Part shown: one piece after another, positions 45,194-53,844 of the stretch
Layout of the letters: each line of letters begins with the position of its first letter
Numbering within the stretch: position 1 is the stretch's first letter
Source of the DNA: Actinomyces ruminicola
Lineage (GTDB): Bacteria > Actinomycetota > Actinomycetes > Actinomycetales > Actinomycetaceae
Direction: 5' to 3'
Length of the DNA: 64,000 bases
NCBI RefSeq assembly: GCF_900103885.1
Contig: NZ_FNIM01000001.1
Location: 124,001-188,000 of the forward strand
Notes under the pieces: generated by a model
What the model was told of the DNA's origin: nothing
The model's database searches: none
What the model saw: only the letters and a program-made list of their open reading frames with translations
Made by a program: the position numbers and the translations under genes

Positions 45194-46153
45194 TTGCTCG
45201 ATATTGCCAACCTGTCCAAATGCTTCGGGAGCCTGCGGGCTCTCGACGATCTGTCCCTGCGCCTGGGCGACGGCGAGATTGTGGGCTTCGTGGGCGCCAA
45301 CGGCGCCGGGAAGTCCACCACCATGCGCATCGTCATGGGAGTGCTGACCGCCGACGCCGGCACGGTCACCTGGGACGGCACCCCGGTGGACGCCGCATCC
45401 CGCCGTCGCATCGGCTACATGCCCGAGGAGCGCGGCCTGTACCCGAAGATGAAGGTCGCCGAGCAGCTGACCTACCTGGCCCGCCTGCACGGGGCGACGG
45501 CCGCTGCCGCCCGGCAGGCGAGTGAGCAGTGGACCGAGCGGCTGGACATCGCCTCCCGGCGCGACGATGAGGTGCAGAAGCTCTCCCTGGGCAACCAGCA
45601 GCGCGTCCAGCTGGCCGCCGCCCTGGTGTCCGACCCCGACCTGCTGATCCTGGACGAGCCCTTCTCCGGCCTGGACCCGGTGGCGGTGGATGTGATGAGC
45701 CAGGTGCTGCGCGAGCGGGCTGCGGCCGGGGTACCCACGCTGTTCTCCTCACACCAGCTCGACGTCGTGCAGCGGCTGTGCGACCGGGTGGTCATCATCC
45801 GAGAGGGCCGACTGGTGGCCGACGGCACCGTCGCCGAGTTGCAGGCGGGTGCCGAGCCGCGCTGGCGCGCCGTCGTCGACGTGGTGGGCGAGCCCGAGGC
45901 CGCCGTCGGGGCCGCCACCGCCATGCTCGCGGGTGTACCCGGCCTGGGGGCCACCGCCGAGCCCGCCCCGGCAGGCGCACGGGTGACCGTTGTGGCCGGA
46001 GGGGCAGATGAGCAGCGGCTGTTGGAGGCGGCTCAGCGCCTGGGCCGCCTGCGCGAGCTCGGCCCCGTGACCCGCCCGCTGACCGAGATCTTCCGCGACG
46101 CACTCGCCGATCCCGCAGCATCCCCCGCCCCCGCAACCGCACAGGAGGCCTGA
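45194..46153 (+). CDS. ABC transporter ATP-binding protein (NatA-like)
   Basis: A 319-residue nucleotide-binding protein. Walker A is GANGAGKST, the signature is LSLGNQQRVQLAAALV, Walker B is LLILDEPFSGLDP, and the H-loop is SSHQLDVVQ. A C-terminal domain of about 100 residues ends at LTEIFRDAL, as in NatA-type ATPases. The start is a TTG at 45194 with GGAG a few bases before it. The permease gene follows 3 bases after the stop. Known NatAB pumps export Na+, but related pairs move peptides or drugs, so the substrate is open. Confidence 0.92.
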   Translation: MLDIANLSKCFGSLRALDDLSLRLGDGEIVGFVGANGAGKSTTMRIVMGVLTADAGTVTWDGTPVDAASRRRIGYMPEERGLYPKMKVAEQLTYLARLHGATAAAARQASEQWTERLDIASRRDDEVQKLSLGNQQRVQLAAALVSDPDLLILDEPFSGLDPVAVDVMSQVLRERAAAGVPTLFSSHQLDVVQRLCDRVVIIREGRLVADGTVAELQAGAEPRWRAVVDVVGEPEAAVGAATAMLAGVPGLGATAEPAPAGARVTVVAGGADEQRLLEAAQRLGRLRELGPVTRPLTEIFRDALADPAASPAPATAQEA

Positions 46154-46156
46154 GTC

Positions 46157-47416
46157 ATGTCCGCCAGTTACAACACCTCCCGTTGGGAGGAAATCCGCCT
46201 GGTCGCCGGCCGCGAGCTGCGCACGCAGTTGTTCAAGCGCTCGGCGGTGATCTCCACGCTCATCATGCTGGTGCTGGCCGTCGGCGGGGTCCTTGTGGTC
46301 GCCCGGCTCACCGGCGGTGAGGACCAGCCCTACCGGCTGGGCGTGTCCGCCTCCCAGGCGAGCGCAGTCTCCGCGCTCACGCCCGCGCTGGAGCAGGTCG
46401 CCGGCTCCAACGGCCTGCCCATCGAAGTCACCGACGTATCCGACACCGAGGCGGAGGCCGTCCTGGGAATCAGCGGCGACCTTGCTGAGGAGGCAACGGT
46501 CGACATAGTCCTGGACCTGACCGCGCCCTCCCCCGCGCTCAAGGTCACCGAGCTGGACAAGGCCGACCAGGCAGTGGTGGCTTCCGTAACCAACGTGCTC
46601 CAGCAGGTGGCGCTGTCCGAGCAGATCACCGCCCTGGGCGGCGACCCCACCCAGGTGGCGACCTCGCTGACCGCTGCCGTGCCCCAGGTGGAGGCCCTCG
46701 ACCCGCCCGACCGCGACGATGAGAACTTCGGCGCTCGCTATACCGTGCTGATGATTATCGACATCCTGCTGTTCATAGTGGTCATGGGGGGCGGGCAGAC
46801 CATCGCCATGGGCGTGGTGGAGGAGAAGTCCAGCCGCATCGTGGAGATCCTGCTGGCCTGTGTGCGCCCCACCTCGCTCCTTGCAGGCAAGGTCCTGGGC
46901 ACCGGCACCGCCATCCTGGTCTCCTACGGCGTGATCGGCGTCGCCGCCGGAATGACGGCGAAGCTGAGTGGCGTGCTGCCCGAGGGCACCGTCGACATCG
47001 ACACCGTGTTGATCGCCATGCTCGTATGGATGGTCGTGGGTTATGCGATCTACGCGGTCGGCTTTGCCGCCGCGGGTTCGCTGGTCAGCCGCCAGGAGGA
47101 TGTGTCCACTGTGGTCATGCCGCTGACCATGACGCTGATGATCCCCTACATACTGTCATTCGTGATGGCCATGCAGGATCCCTCCGCACTGGTCTACCGG
47201 GTGCTGGCCTACCTGCCGCCCTTCGCACCCTTCCTGATGCCGGTCCGGCTCGTGCTGGGCGTCTCCTCCTGGGGCGAGCAGCTGGTGGCCCTTGGGATCG
47301 CGCTGGCGTTCATCCCGGTGTTCGTGTGGCTGGCGGCGACCGTGTACACGCGGGCCGTGACCCGCACCGGCGCCCGGGTGCCCCTCAAGGAGGTCCTCGC
47401 CCGCCGCACCGCCTGA
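46157..47416 (+). CDS. ABC-2 family permease (NatB-like)
   Basis: A 419-residue membrane protein with one helix near residues 30-52. A large extracellular loop of about 150 residues follows, then five more helices from about 200. This is the ABC-2/NatB arrangement. The core contains MVVGYAIYAVGFAAAGSLVS and RQEDVSTVVMPLTM. AGGAGG precedes the ATG at 46157. It completes the transporter started by the upstream ATPase and is the last gene of that pair. Confidence 0.92.
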   Translation: MSASYNTSRWEEIRLVAGRELRTQLFKRSAVISTLIMLVLAVGGVLVVARLTGGEDQPYRLGVSASQASAVSALTPALEQVAGSNGLPIEVTDVSDTEAEAVLGISGDLAEEATVDIVLDLTAPSPALKVTELDKADQAVVASVTNVLQQVALSEQITALGGDPTQVATSLTAAVPQVEALDPPDRDDENFGARYTVLMIIDILLFIVVMGGGQTIAMGVVEEKSSRIVEILLACVRPTSLLAGKVLGTGTAILVSYGVIGVAAGMTAKLSGVLPEGTVDIDTVLIAMLVWMVVGYAIYAVGFAAAGSLVSRQEDVSTVVMPLTMTLMIPYILSFVMAMQDPSALVYRVLAYLPPFAPFLMPVRLVLGVSSWGEQLVALGIALAFIPVFVWLAATVYTRAVTRTGARVPLKEVLARRTA

Positions 47417-47462
47417 CCGCCGGCGTTCGCCCGCCCCTCCCTCTTCCTCCCCCGCTCCCTTC

Positions 47463-47544
47463 GCCGAGTTCGGTAGAAGTAACGTGCCGAGTTCGGTAGA
47501 AGTAACGTGCCGAGTTCGGTAGAACTTACGTGCTGAAATCGGTC
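47463..47544 (+). repeat. 23-bp intergenic repeat, cluster 1 (three full copies plus partial)
   Basis: Three head-to-tail copies of a 23-bp unit (47463-47485, 47486-47508, 47509-47531) are followed by a 13-bp decayed start. Each unit begins GCCGAG, has the core TCGGTAGAA and ends ACGT. The same unit recurs inverted at 48161-48219 and 50221-50256. Confidence 0.9.
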
Positions 47545-47550
47545 CAGATG

Positions 47551-47591
47551 CATGTGGGGGTCAACGCCAGCACGGCGTCGACCCCCACATG
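47551..47591. terminator. bidirectional terminator between ABC permease and ndk
   Basis: A 12-bp perfect stem (CATGTGGGGGTC at 47551-47562 with 47580-47591) extends inward with ACGCC/GGCGT. It lies between convergent genes, 27 bases after the ndk stop, and can serve both. No T-run. Confidence 0.75.
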
Positions 47592-47617
47592 CTCGGCTGC
47601 TGCGTTAACAGCTCAGT

Positions 47618-48052
47618 TCAGTTGGCCAGCTCAGGGAACCAGATGGCAATCTCCCGCTCGGCTGAGATGGGCGAGTCCGAACCATGCACCAGGTTCTGAA
47701 TGGCCTTGGTGCCCCAATCGCGACCAAGGTCACCACGGATGGTACCGGGTGCGGCCGCCGTCGGATCGGTAGCGCCCATGAGCGAGCGCACCCCCTCGAC
47801 GACGCGCTGTCCCTCCACGACGGCGGCGACAACGGGGCCGCGGGTCATGTACTCCACGACCCCGGGATAGAAGGGCTTGTCCACGTGCTCGGCGTAATGA
47901 GCGTCCAGCACCTCTACGGTGGGAAGCACCAGCTTCAAGGCAACAATGTCGTACCCCTTGGCCTCGATCCGCCGCAGGATCTCACCGACCAGATGCCGCT
48001 CGACGGCGTCGGGCTTGAGCAGGACGAGGATGCGTTCGGGGGCGTCGGTCAT
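47618..48052 (-). CDS. ndk: nucleoside diphosphate kinase
   Basis: Ndk moves the gamma-phosphate from ATP to NDPs through a phosphohistidine. The 144-residue protein starts [18 protein letters not shown]. It carries GTIRGDLG before the active-site histidine in [18 protein letters not shown]. The ATG at 48052 follows AAGGAA; the upstream open codons are not coding. Repeat clusters flank the gene on both sides. Confidence 0.97.
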   Translation of the reverse strand: MTDAPERILVLLKPDAVERHLVGEILRRIEAKGYDIVALKLVLPTVEVLDAHYAEHVDKPFYPGVVEYMTRGPVVAAVVEGQRVVEGVRSLMGATDPTAAAPGTIRGDLGRDWGTKAIQNLVHGSDSPISAEREIAIWFPELAN

Positions 48053-48160
48053 GACGTTCCTTCCGTCGGGCCGGATTCCATAGGGGCGACAGCCGGCGTT
48101 CACCGCTGCGGCCCAACCGAGTGTAGACGACAGCCCGGCCAACCTCGCCGGAACCGTATT

Positions 48161-48219
48161 GACCGATCTGGGCACGCAAGTTCTACCGATCTGGGCACGT
48201 AAGTTCTACCGATCTCGGC
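48161..48219 (-). repeat. 23-bp intergenic repeat, cluster 2 (two full copies plus partial)
   Basis: Minus-strand copies of the 23-bp unit lie at 48174-48196 and 48197-48219, with a 13-bp partial at 48161-48173. They sit between the folC stop and the ndk start and are inverted relative to cluster 1. Confidence 0.9.
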
Positions 48220-48244
48220 AGGTTGCTGGTGCCGGTCTGGGGCC

Positions 48245-50104
48245 TCAGGGCCTGCCGAAAAGGGCGCGTGCCTCAGCGGCGAGCACCACGGACCCGACGA
48301 TCAGCACGCCGGAGGCCGTCAGCGGGGCGTCGAAGCCCTCCGACAGGTTCACCGCCTGCTCCACCCCGGACATCAGGGTGGGGGCCACCACCACCCGCTC
48401 GGCTCCGAATACCTCACGCGCCACTGCACCAAGATCGTCGGCATCCATGGCGCGCGGAGACTCGACGGGTACGCAGACGACGGCGTCGCAGGCCGGCTCC
48501 AGAACGGACAGAATGCCCCCGGCGTCCTTGTCCTTCATGAGGCCGACCACGGCAACCAGGTGCTGGAAGCCGAAGGCCTCCTCCACGGCATCGGTGAGGG
48601 CGTCCACGCCGTGGGGGTTGTGGCCGGCATCGACGATGACCGTCGGGCTGGAGCGCAGCACCTCCAGGCGGCCGGGGCTGGTCGCCGAGGCGAAGCCGTC
48701 CTCCACGATCTTGGCCGGCAGCGGCCTGCCGCCGAAGACGGCCTCCGCGGCGGCCAGGGCCAGCAGGGCGTTGTGCGCCTGGTAGCCGCCGTGGAGGGGC
48801 ACGAACACGTCCTCGTACACGGCTGCGGCGGTGGCGAAGGTGACCATCTGTCCGCCGACGGCCATGGTGCGGTCGAGCACGCGCAGCTCACCAGCCCCCG
48901 GGGCGTCCGGATCCTCCTCCGGATCGAGCTCACGACGCCACAGGACCTGGTGAGCCTGGGCCGCCTCAGCGATGACTGACTGCGCCGGCTCCGGCTGCAG
49001 GGCGGTGATCAGCGTGGCCCCGTCCTTGACGATACCGGCCTTGTTGGCGGCGACCTCCGCCAGGGTGGTGCCGAGCCAGGCGGCGTGGTCGAGCCCGATC
49101 GGGGTGATGACCTCGACATCGCCGGGCACCACATTGGTGGAGTCCCAGGTGCCGCCCATGCCGACCTCGATCACCGCCACGTCGACCGGGTAGTCGGCGA
49201 AGGCGGCCAGGGCCATGACGGTCAGCACCTCGAAGAAGCTCAGCCGGGGGCCGCCGTCGGCCTGAGAGCGGGCGTCCACCATCTCGATGTAGGGGGCCAC
49301 GTCCTCCCAGGCTGCGATAAAGCCCTCCTCGCTGATGGGCTCTCCGTCGAGGGCGATGCGCTCGCGGATGGTGGCCAGGTGCGGGCTGGTGAAGCGTCCG
49401 GTGCGCATGCCGGTGGCAGCCAGCAGCCGCTCGGTCATGCGGGCGGTGGAGGTCTTGCCGTTGGTGCCGGCCACGTGCACGATCCGGTAGTTGCCTTCGG
49501 GGTTGCCCAGGATGTCCAGCACGGCCGCGACCCGCTCCAGTGAGGGCTGCACCTGGTGCTCGGGGGCGCGGGAGAGTATCTCCGCCTCAACCTGCCGCAT
49601 GCGCGCGGACACCTCGACGGCGTGGGCGGCGGCGGTCAGGTCGGCGCGGTGACGTTCTGCGTCTGAGCCGACGGCGTCGGTGTCGGTGTCGGCAGCTGCG
49701 TCGGGCAGCACCGGCTCCCACTCTTCCCAGTCGTCGGACTCTTCGGCATCGACCTCGGCCAGGAGGGCGTCCAGGCGCTCGAGGTCGCCGCCGGGCACCA
49801 TGTTGGCGGCGACCAGTTCACGCAGGGCGGCCAGGTCCTCCGCCTCGGCCTGCTCACGGTTGCGCGCTGCGGAGGCGTCCGCCTCAGCGACCTCGGCCAG
49901 TGACTTCCCGTCGGGCGAGTCGGAGGCCTCAAGGTAGGGCAGCAGCTCGGGGTCTATGCCGGAGTGCGTACCGCCGGGACCGTAGACGGCGTCGACGACC
50001 TCCTCGCCGCTGGCGCCGGCGGGAATACCGAAGGCGGCTCCGGGGTGGATCTGCGGCTGCTCGCCGGTGTGAGCGTCCCGGTCATGCTGCTGCTTGCTGC
50101 TCAT
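48245..50104 (-). CDS. folC: dihydrofolate/folylpolyglutamate synthase with long N-terminal extension
   Basis: FolC joins glutamate to dihydropteroate and to folates. The enzyme core runs from about residue 165, with the P-loop HVAGTNGKTST at 210-220. FTSPHLATIRERI, VIEVGMGGTWDSTNVV, IGLDHAAWLGTT and VIVDAGHNPHGV follow in normal order. A normal FolC has its P-loop near residue 45, so about 165 residues are added in front. They are acidic and Ala/Asp-rich, without a recognised domain. A start inside the extension is possible, but no ATG or GTG with a ribosome binding site was found near residue 165. Confidence 0.94.
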   Translation of the reverse strand: MSSKQQHDRDAHTGEQPQIHPGAAFGIPAGASGEEVVDAVYGPGGTHSGIDPELLPYLEASDSPDGKSLAEVAEADASAARNREQAEAEDLAALRELVAANMVPGGDLERLDALLAEVDAEESDDWEEWEPVLPDAAADTDTDAVGSDAERHRADLTAAAHAVEVSARMRQVEAEILSRAPEHQVQPSLERVAAVLDILGNPEGNYRIVHVAGTNGKTSTARMTERLLAATGMRTGRFTSPHLATIRERIALDGEPISEEGFIAAWEDVAPYIEMVDARSQADGGPRLSFFEVLTVMALAAFADYPVDVAVIEVGMGGTWDSTNVVPGDVEVITPIGLDHAAWLGTTLAEVAANKAGIVKDGATLITALQPEPAQSVIAEAAQAHQVLWRRELDPEEDPDAPGAGELRVLDRTMAVGGQMVTFATAAAVYEDVFVPLHGGYQAHNALLALAAAEAVFGGRPLPAKIVEDGFASATSPGRLEVLRSSPTVIVDAGHNPHGVDALTDAVEEAFGFQHLVAVVGLMKDKDAGGILSVLEPACDAVVCVPVESPRAMDADDLGAVAREVFGAERVVVAPTLMSGVEQAVNLSEGFDAPLTASGVLIVGSVVLAAEARALFGRP

Positions 50105-50172
50105 GTACGTGTGTCCCTGCTTCCTGCTCGAGGGCGAACCCGGGCAAGCCTAGATGATTGCTCCCGGGGCCG

Positions 50173-50212
50173 GCGGGCCGGGGCCGGGGCCGGGGCCGGG
50201 GCCGGGGCCGGG
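50173..50212. repeat. hexanucleotide (GGGGCC) tract
   Basis: About six tandem copies of CCGGGG lie between folC and the HAD gene, 60-100 bases upstream of folC. Slippage here could vary the folC promoter spacing. Confidence 0.85.
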
Positions 50213-50220
50213 ACCATATC

Positions 50221-50256
50221 TACCGATCTCGGCACGTAACTTCTACCGATCTCGGC
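50221..50256 (-). repeat. 23-bp intergenic repeat, cluster 3 (one full copy plus partial)
   Basis: One full 23-bp unit (50234-50256) and a 13-bp partial (50221-50233) sit next to the GGGGCC tract. The orientation is the same as cluster 2. Confidence 0.85.
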
Positions 50257-50273
50257 GTTGGTCGGAGGGCCGG

Positions 50274-51116
50274 TCAGCGCTCGGCCTCGACCAGCTCGAT
50301 GAGCTCCCCGATGCCCTCGTGAATGCCGAAGGGCCGGAAGGGGAAGGCCTCGACCTGCTCCAGGGAGGTGGAGCCGGACAGCACCAGGTGCGTGCGCAGG
50401 CCGGCCTCGACGCCCGCCTGGATGTCGGTGTCCATGCGGTCCCCGACCATGGCGGCGGCCTCGGAGTGGGCGCCGATCTTGTTCAGACCCGCCCGGATCA
50501 TCACCGGGTTGGGCTTGCCGACGAAATAGGGGGAACGCCCCGTGGCCGCCTGAATCATGGCCGCGACGGCACCGGTGGCCGGCAACGTGCCCTCATCGGA
50601 AGGACCGTTGACGTCGGGATTGGTGGCGATGAACTTCGCCCCGCCCTCGATCAGGCGGATGGCGCGGGTGATCGCGTTGAAGTCGTAGGTGCGCGTCTCC
50701 CCCAGGATCACGTACTCGGGGTCCTGGTCGGTCATGACATAGCCGGCACCGTGCAGCGCCGTGGTCAGGCCGGCCTCACCGATCACATAGGCGGTGGAGG
50801 CGGGAGACTGCTGAGTCAGGAACGCCGCCGTGGCGTTGGCGGAGGTCCAGATCCGCTCCTCGGGGACGGTGAGCCCCGAGCGGGCCAGCCGGGCGGACAG
50901 GTCCCGGTTGGTGAAGATCGAGTTGTTGGTCAGCACCAGGAACGGCATGCCCTTGCGCTCGAGGGCGTCCAGGAACTGCTGGGCGCCGGGCAGGGCGCGG
51001 TTCTCCCTGACCAGCACGCCGTCCATGTCCGACAGCCAGGCGGTGACCGGAGGCATCTCGTCGAGCGGAAGCGGCGCGGCGGTCGCGTCGCCGACGGGGA
51101 GCGTTGATGAGGTCAT
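50274..51116 (-). CDS. HAD-IIA family phosphatase (NagD-like)
   Basis: A 280-residue HAD hydrolase with a C2A cap. Motif I is WLSDMDGVLVREN (DxD nucleophile), motif II is LVLTNNSIFTNRDLSARL, the cap contains ANATAAFLTQQ, and the lysine region is YFVGKPNPVMIRAG. Motif IV is AMVGDRMDTDIQAG. These are typical NagD/PGP-like sugar or nucleotide phosphatases. It lies between folC and the metallo-hydrolase on the same strand. Substrate unknown. Confidence 0.93.
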   Translation of the reverse strand: MTSSTLPVGDATAAPLPLDEMPPVTAWLSDMDGVLVRENRALPGAQQFLDALERKGMPFLVLTNNSIFTNRDLSARLARSGLTVPEERIWTSANATAAFLTQQSPASTAYVIGEAGLTTALHGAGYVMTDQDPEYVILGETRTYDFNAITRAIRLIEGGAKFIATNPDVNGPSDEGTLPATGAVAAMIQAATGRSPYFVGKPNPVMIRAGLNKIGAHSEAAAMVGDRMDTDIQAGVEAGLRTHLVLSGSTSLEQVEAFPFRPFGIHEGIGELIELVEAER

Positions 51117-51161
51117 GGGGCAATCCTGCCATCGCGGGCCGACAAGCGGGGCGGACCGCCG

Positions 51162-51950
51162 TCAAGACGCTCGGCCGCCGCTCCACTCCCCCTCGGGGGT
51201 GCGGTCCAGGCGGTCCAGGATGCCGGCGTCGCGGAAGGCCCGCAGGGTGGCACCGGGGCCGTCGGTGAAGTGCTCCCAGCCGGTCTGGTGGGCGACGACG
51301 ACGTGCGGCGCGCCGAGCACCTGGGCGGCCGCACTGGCCCGCTCGGCGGACAGGCTCAGTGGCCGACCCGCGAACTTGGCGGGCACGGTCGCCCGGCCAC
51401 CGTTCAGCACGGCGTGGTCGATGCCACCGAAGCGCTCCTTGACCTGAGCGATCAGTTCCAGGGAGGCGTTGTCCCCGGTCAGGTAGATGGTGGTGTCGGG
51501 CGCCTGGATGACGAAGCCGGTGACCTCGCAGTTGACGTATCCGGCGGCATCGACCTCACCGTCGGCGGGCCCGTGCTGCGCGGGCACGGCGGTGACGGTG
51601 ACGCCGTCGCCGACAACCGCGGACTGCCACGGGGCCAGGCCCTCCGCGGGCTGGCCGAGCTGCCGGGCGGAGCCGGGGTTGGTCAGCAGTCGCGGGGCGG
51701 CCAGGGCGAAGGCGCGTCCGGTGACGTCGAGGTTGTCGGCGTGGTCGGCGTGGCTGACCAGGACGACATCCACGTCCGCTAGCGCGTCGGCGGGCACGGC
51801 CGGCCCGCGGGTCTTGCGCAGGGCGCCGTAGTCGGTGGGCGGGTCGAAGGTGGGGTCGACGACGAAGCGCAACCCGGCGACGTCGACGACGACCGTGGGC
51901 CCGCCGACGACGAGGAAGCCGATTGGCCGGCGTGGCAGCCGTTCAGTCAT
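51162..51950 (-). CDS. metallo-beta-lactamase fold hydrolase (UlaG-like)
   Basis: A 262-residue MBL-fold protein of the short UlaG/YtpP type. The metal motif is SHADHADN (HxDH) near residue 66, another metal ligand lies in AQHGP, and YLTGDNASL carries a conserved aspartate. ADGEVDAAGYVNCEVTG and VVVAHQTGWEH follow. It starts at the ATG at 51950 with GGAGG close upstream. Such enzymes hydrolyse lactones or phosphodiesters; the real substrate is unknown. Confidence 0.9.
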   Translation of the reverse strand: MTERLPRRPIGFLVVGGPTVVVDVAGLRFVVDPTFDPPTDYGALRKTRGPAVPADALADVDVVLVSHADHADNLDVTGRAFALAAPRLLTNPGSARQLGQPAEGLAPWQSAVVGDGVTVTAVPAQHGPADGEVDAAGYVNCEVTGFVIQAPDTTIYLTGDNASLELIAQVKERFGGIDHAVLNGGRATVPAKFAGRPLSLSAERASAAAQVLGAPHVVVAHQTGWEHFTDGPGATLRAFRDAGILDRLDRTPEGEWSGGRAS

Positions 51951-52376
51951 GGATCCTCCGTGTCTTGACTACTGGCCACTTTACCGGCGCTTCCGGTTTA
52001 GGGGCGTGACGGTGTGGTCTCGGCAGGTCGTGGCTGAGATGGAGGGCAGGGTCAGGGTCCCGGAAACTGGGAGCTGTCGAGCCCACTCGATTACAGAGAC
52101 CTCTAGCGCATATGACCGGTCAGCCGGGGACTCATGCACTGCTGTTGCGTCTGCGCCGATGGAGGTGCGAGCGTGCCGGAGGGCGGCGGCCACGTGGGCG
52201 CCAATACTCAAGCGCCCGTCGAGACCGGGCGTAGCACACGTCTCATCCGGTCAGGATCGCCCTCACCGGAACAAATCAAGACGTTCGCTCTCCTCCCCCT
52301 CACAGCATTCATGAGGGGACCGGACACCTCCTAGAACTGGCGTAGAAGCCCAAGCACTTACGTTGTTCCCGCAGTA
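51951..52376. other. intergenic boundary of the polysaccharide cluster
   Basis: About 425 bases lie between the MBL gene and the end of the polysaccharide operon. A 76-codon frame on the minus strand (51981-52211) starts with a TTG and has no recognisable motif or ribosome binding site. The segment may hold the operon's transcription end, but no strong hairpin was seen. Confidence 0.4.
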
Positions 52377-53726
52377 CTAATCGTCGCCGCGCATGTCGCT
52401 CAGCACCGCTCCGAACGGCCGCCGTCTCCATCGGGAGGACGTCCGGTTAAGAATCACTCCTGCAACCGTGCCTCCGCCCTGCTCGACGGCAAGCATCGCC
52501 TCTTGCAGATCGTCAACCGTGGTACGCCCCGCACGAGCCACCAGCAGTACGCCACCAACACGTTCCGCCATCACCACCGCATCCGCAAACGGCAGCACCG
52601 GAGGAGAATCGACGATTACGATCCGGTCAGTTTCCAAATCGCTGATGAGTGCGGCCAGCCTCGACGACGCGACCAACTCGGACGGATTTGGTACTACCCG
52701 TCCTGCAGGAATGAAATCGAGACCGGTAATCGACGTCGCCGTCATCACCTCCTCCAACGACGCGTCCCCGGCGAGCAACTGCGAAAGCCCCCGCGCATCC
52801 GGATCGAGCCCGTATGCCTCGGAGAGCTCCGGCGCACGCAAGTCCCCCTCTATCAGCACCACGCGCTCACCCGCTAGCGCCAAGACCCGGGCCAAGCGCG
52901 CCGCCACCGTGGTGCGCCCCTCGGCCGCCCCCGGTGACGTCACGATGAGGCTGCCGCTGCTGCCAATCCCTTGAATCACATTCGTCCGCAGACGCCGCAT
53001 CGCCTCCTCGACAGCGGGGATCGCCGCCCGTACCTGGCCCGACCGGCCGATCGACTTCGAATACGGAACTACTCCCAGGGCAACCGCATCACCAACAGCG
53101 CGCACATCATCGACCCCTCGCAACGTCTTGTCCGTCACTTCCCGGAGAATGATCCAGATATAGCCCAGCACCACACCGCCAACGGCGCCGAGGCCGACAA
53201 TCCTGATGCCCGAGGGAGACCGGCTCGCTCCTGACAACTCCGATGAGGACATCAGCACTAGTTCAGCGGGGTAACGCTCACCATCTAACTCGCGCACCTC
53301 CTGCGCCGACTGCAGAATTGCCTCATCGGCGACCCGCCGCGCCATGGCAGGTGAGGAAGCTGTCGCCGTGACCACAACCGTTGCCGTGTTCTCGGCATGC
53401 GTTGCGGTCAACGATCCAGCGATTTGCGACGCAGTCTCATCCAAGCCGAGGGAATCAACAACCCGTTGGCCAACAATATCAGAAGTGAACACCGAGATAA
53501 CCGCATCGATCTTACGCGAGGCCAGCTGAGTCGCCATATAATACGAGTCAGTCGTCTGCTCAACATCGTCCGGGACGGACACGCGCATGTATCCGACGGC
53601 TCGGGCCGTGTAGGTCACAGGAAGCGCCGCAACGACGGAAAGCGCCGCCATCACGCAAAACACAGTAACCAGCACTAAGCCGCCAATACGCTGCCGAGTG
53701 AGAATCAACAGTCCATTCAGAGTCAT
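52377..53726 (-). CDS. Wzz-type chain-length regulator fused to a CpsD-like ATPase
   Basis: A 449-residue two-part protein. The N-terminus has a membrane helix near 15-36, a Wzz-like extracellular region and a second helix near 174-195. The cytoplasmic part is a MinD/BY-kinase-like ATPase: the P-loop is SPGAAEGRTT at 265-273, Walker A' is IEGDLRAP at 292-299, and Walker B is IVIVDSPPVL at 369-378. The invariant P-loop lysine is Arg271, and the usual C-terminal tyrosine cluster is missing; the tail ends in RWRRRPFGAVLSDMRGDD. It therefore may not act as a tyrosine kinase. The ATG at 53726 follows GAGGTGG. It is the last gene of the operon. Confidence 0.88.
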   Translation of the reverse strand: MTLNGLLILTRQRIGGLVLVTVFCVMAALSVVAALPVTYTARAVGYMRVSVPDDVEQTTDSYYMATQLASRKIDAVISVFTSDIVGQRVVDSLGLDETASQIAGSLTATHAENTATVVVTATASSPAMARRVADEAILQSAQEVRELDGERYPAELVLMSSSELSGASRSPSGIRIVGLGAVGGVVLGYIWIILREVTDKTLRGVDDVRAVGDAVALGVVPYSKSIGRSGQVRAAIPAVEEAMRRLRTNVIQGIGSSGSLIVTSPGAAEGRTTVAARLARVLALAGERVVLIEGDLRAPELSEAYGLDPDARGLSQLLAGDASLEEVMTATSITGLDFIPAGRVVPNPSELVASSRLAALISDLETDRIVIVDSPPVLPFADAVVMAERVGGVLLVARAGRTTVDDLQEAMLAVEQGGGTVAGVILNRTSSRWRRRPFGAVLSDMRGDD

Positions 53727-53844
53727 CGACCAACCACCTCGCATCGCTCGATTCTTGCCCTTGCCGTGCACGCGCGGCGCCCAACGCACCACCAACGGAA
53801 TACGATCTCGAACTCGCCGTGACAGGCGCACCAATCTACAGCGA

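Noticed and set aside
47463-50256. CRISPR array
   Set aside because: The repeated units are head-to-tail without spacers, and no cas genes are present.
51981-52211. 76-codon minus-strand ORF
   Set aside because: It starts with TTG, has no ribosome binding site or motif, and composition matches non-coding sequence.
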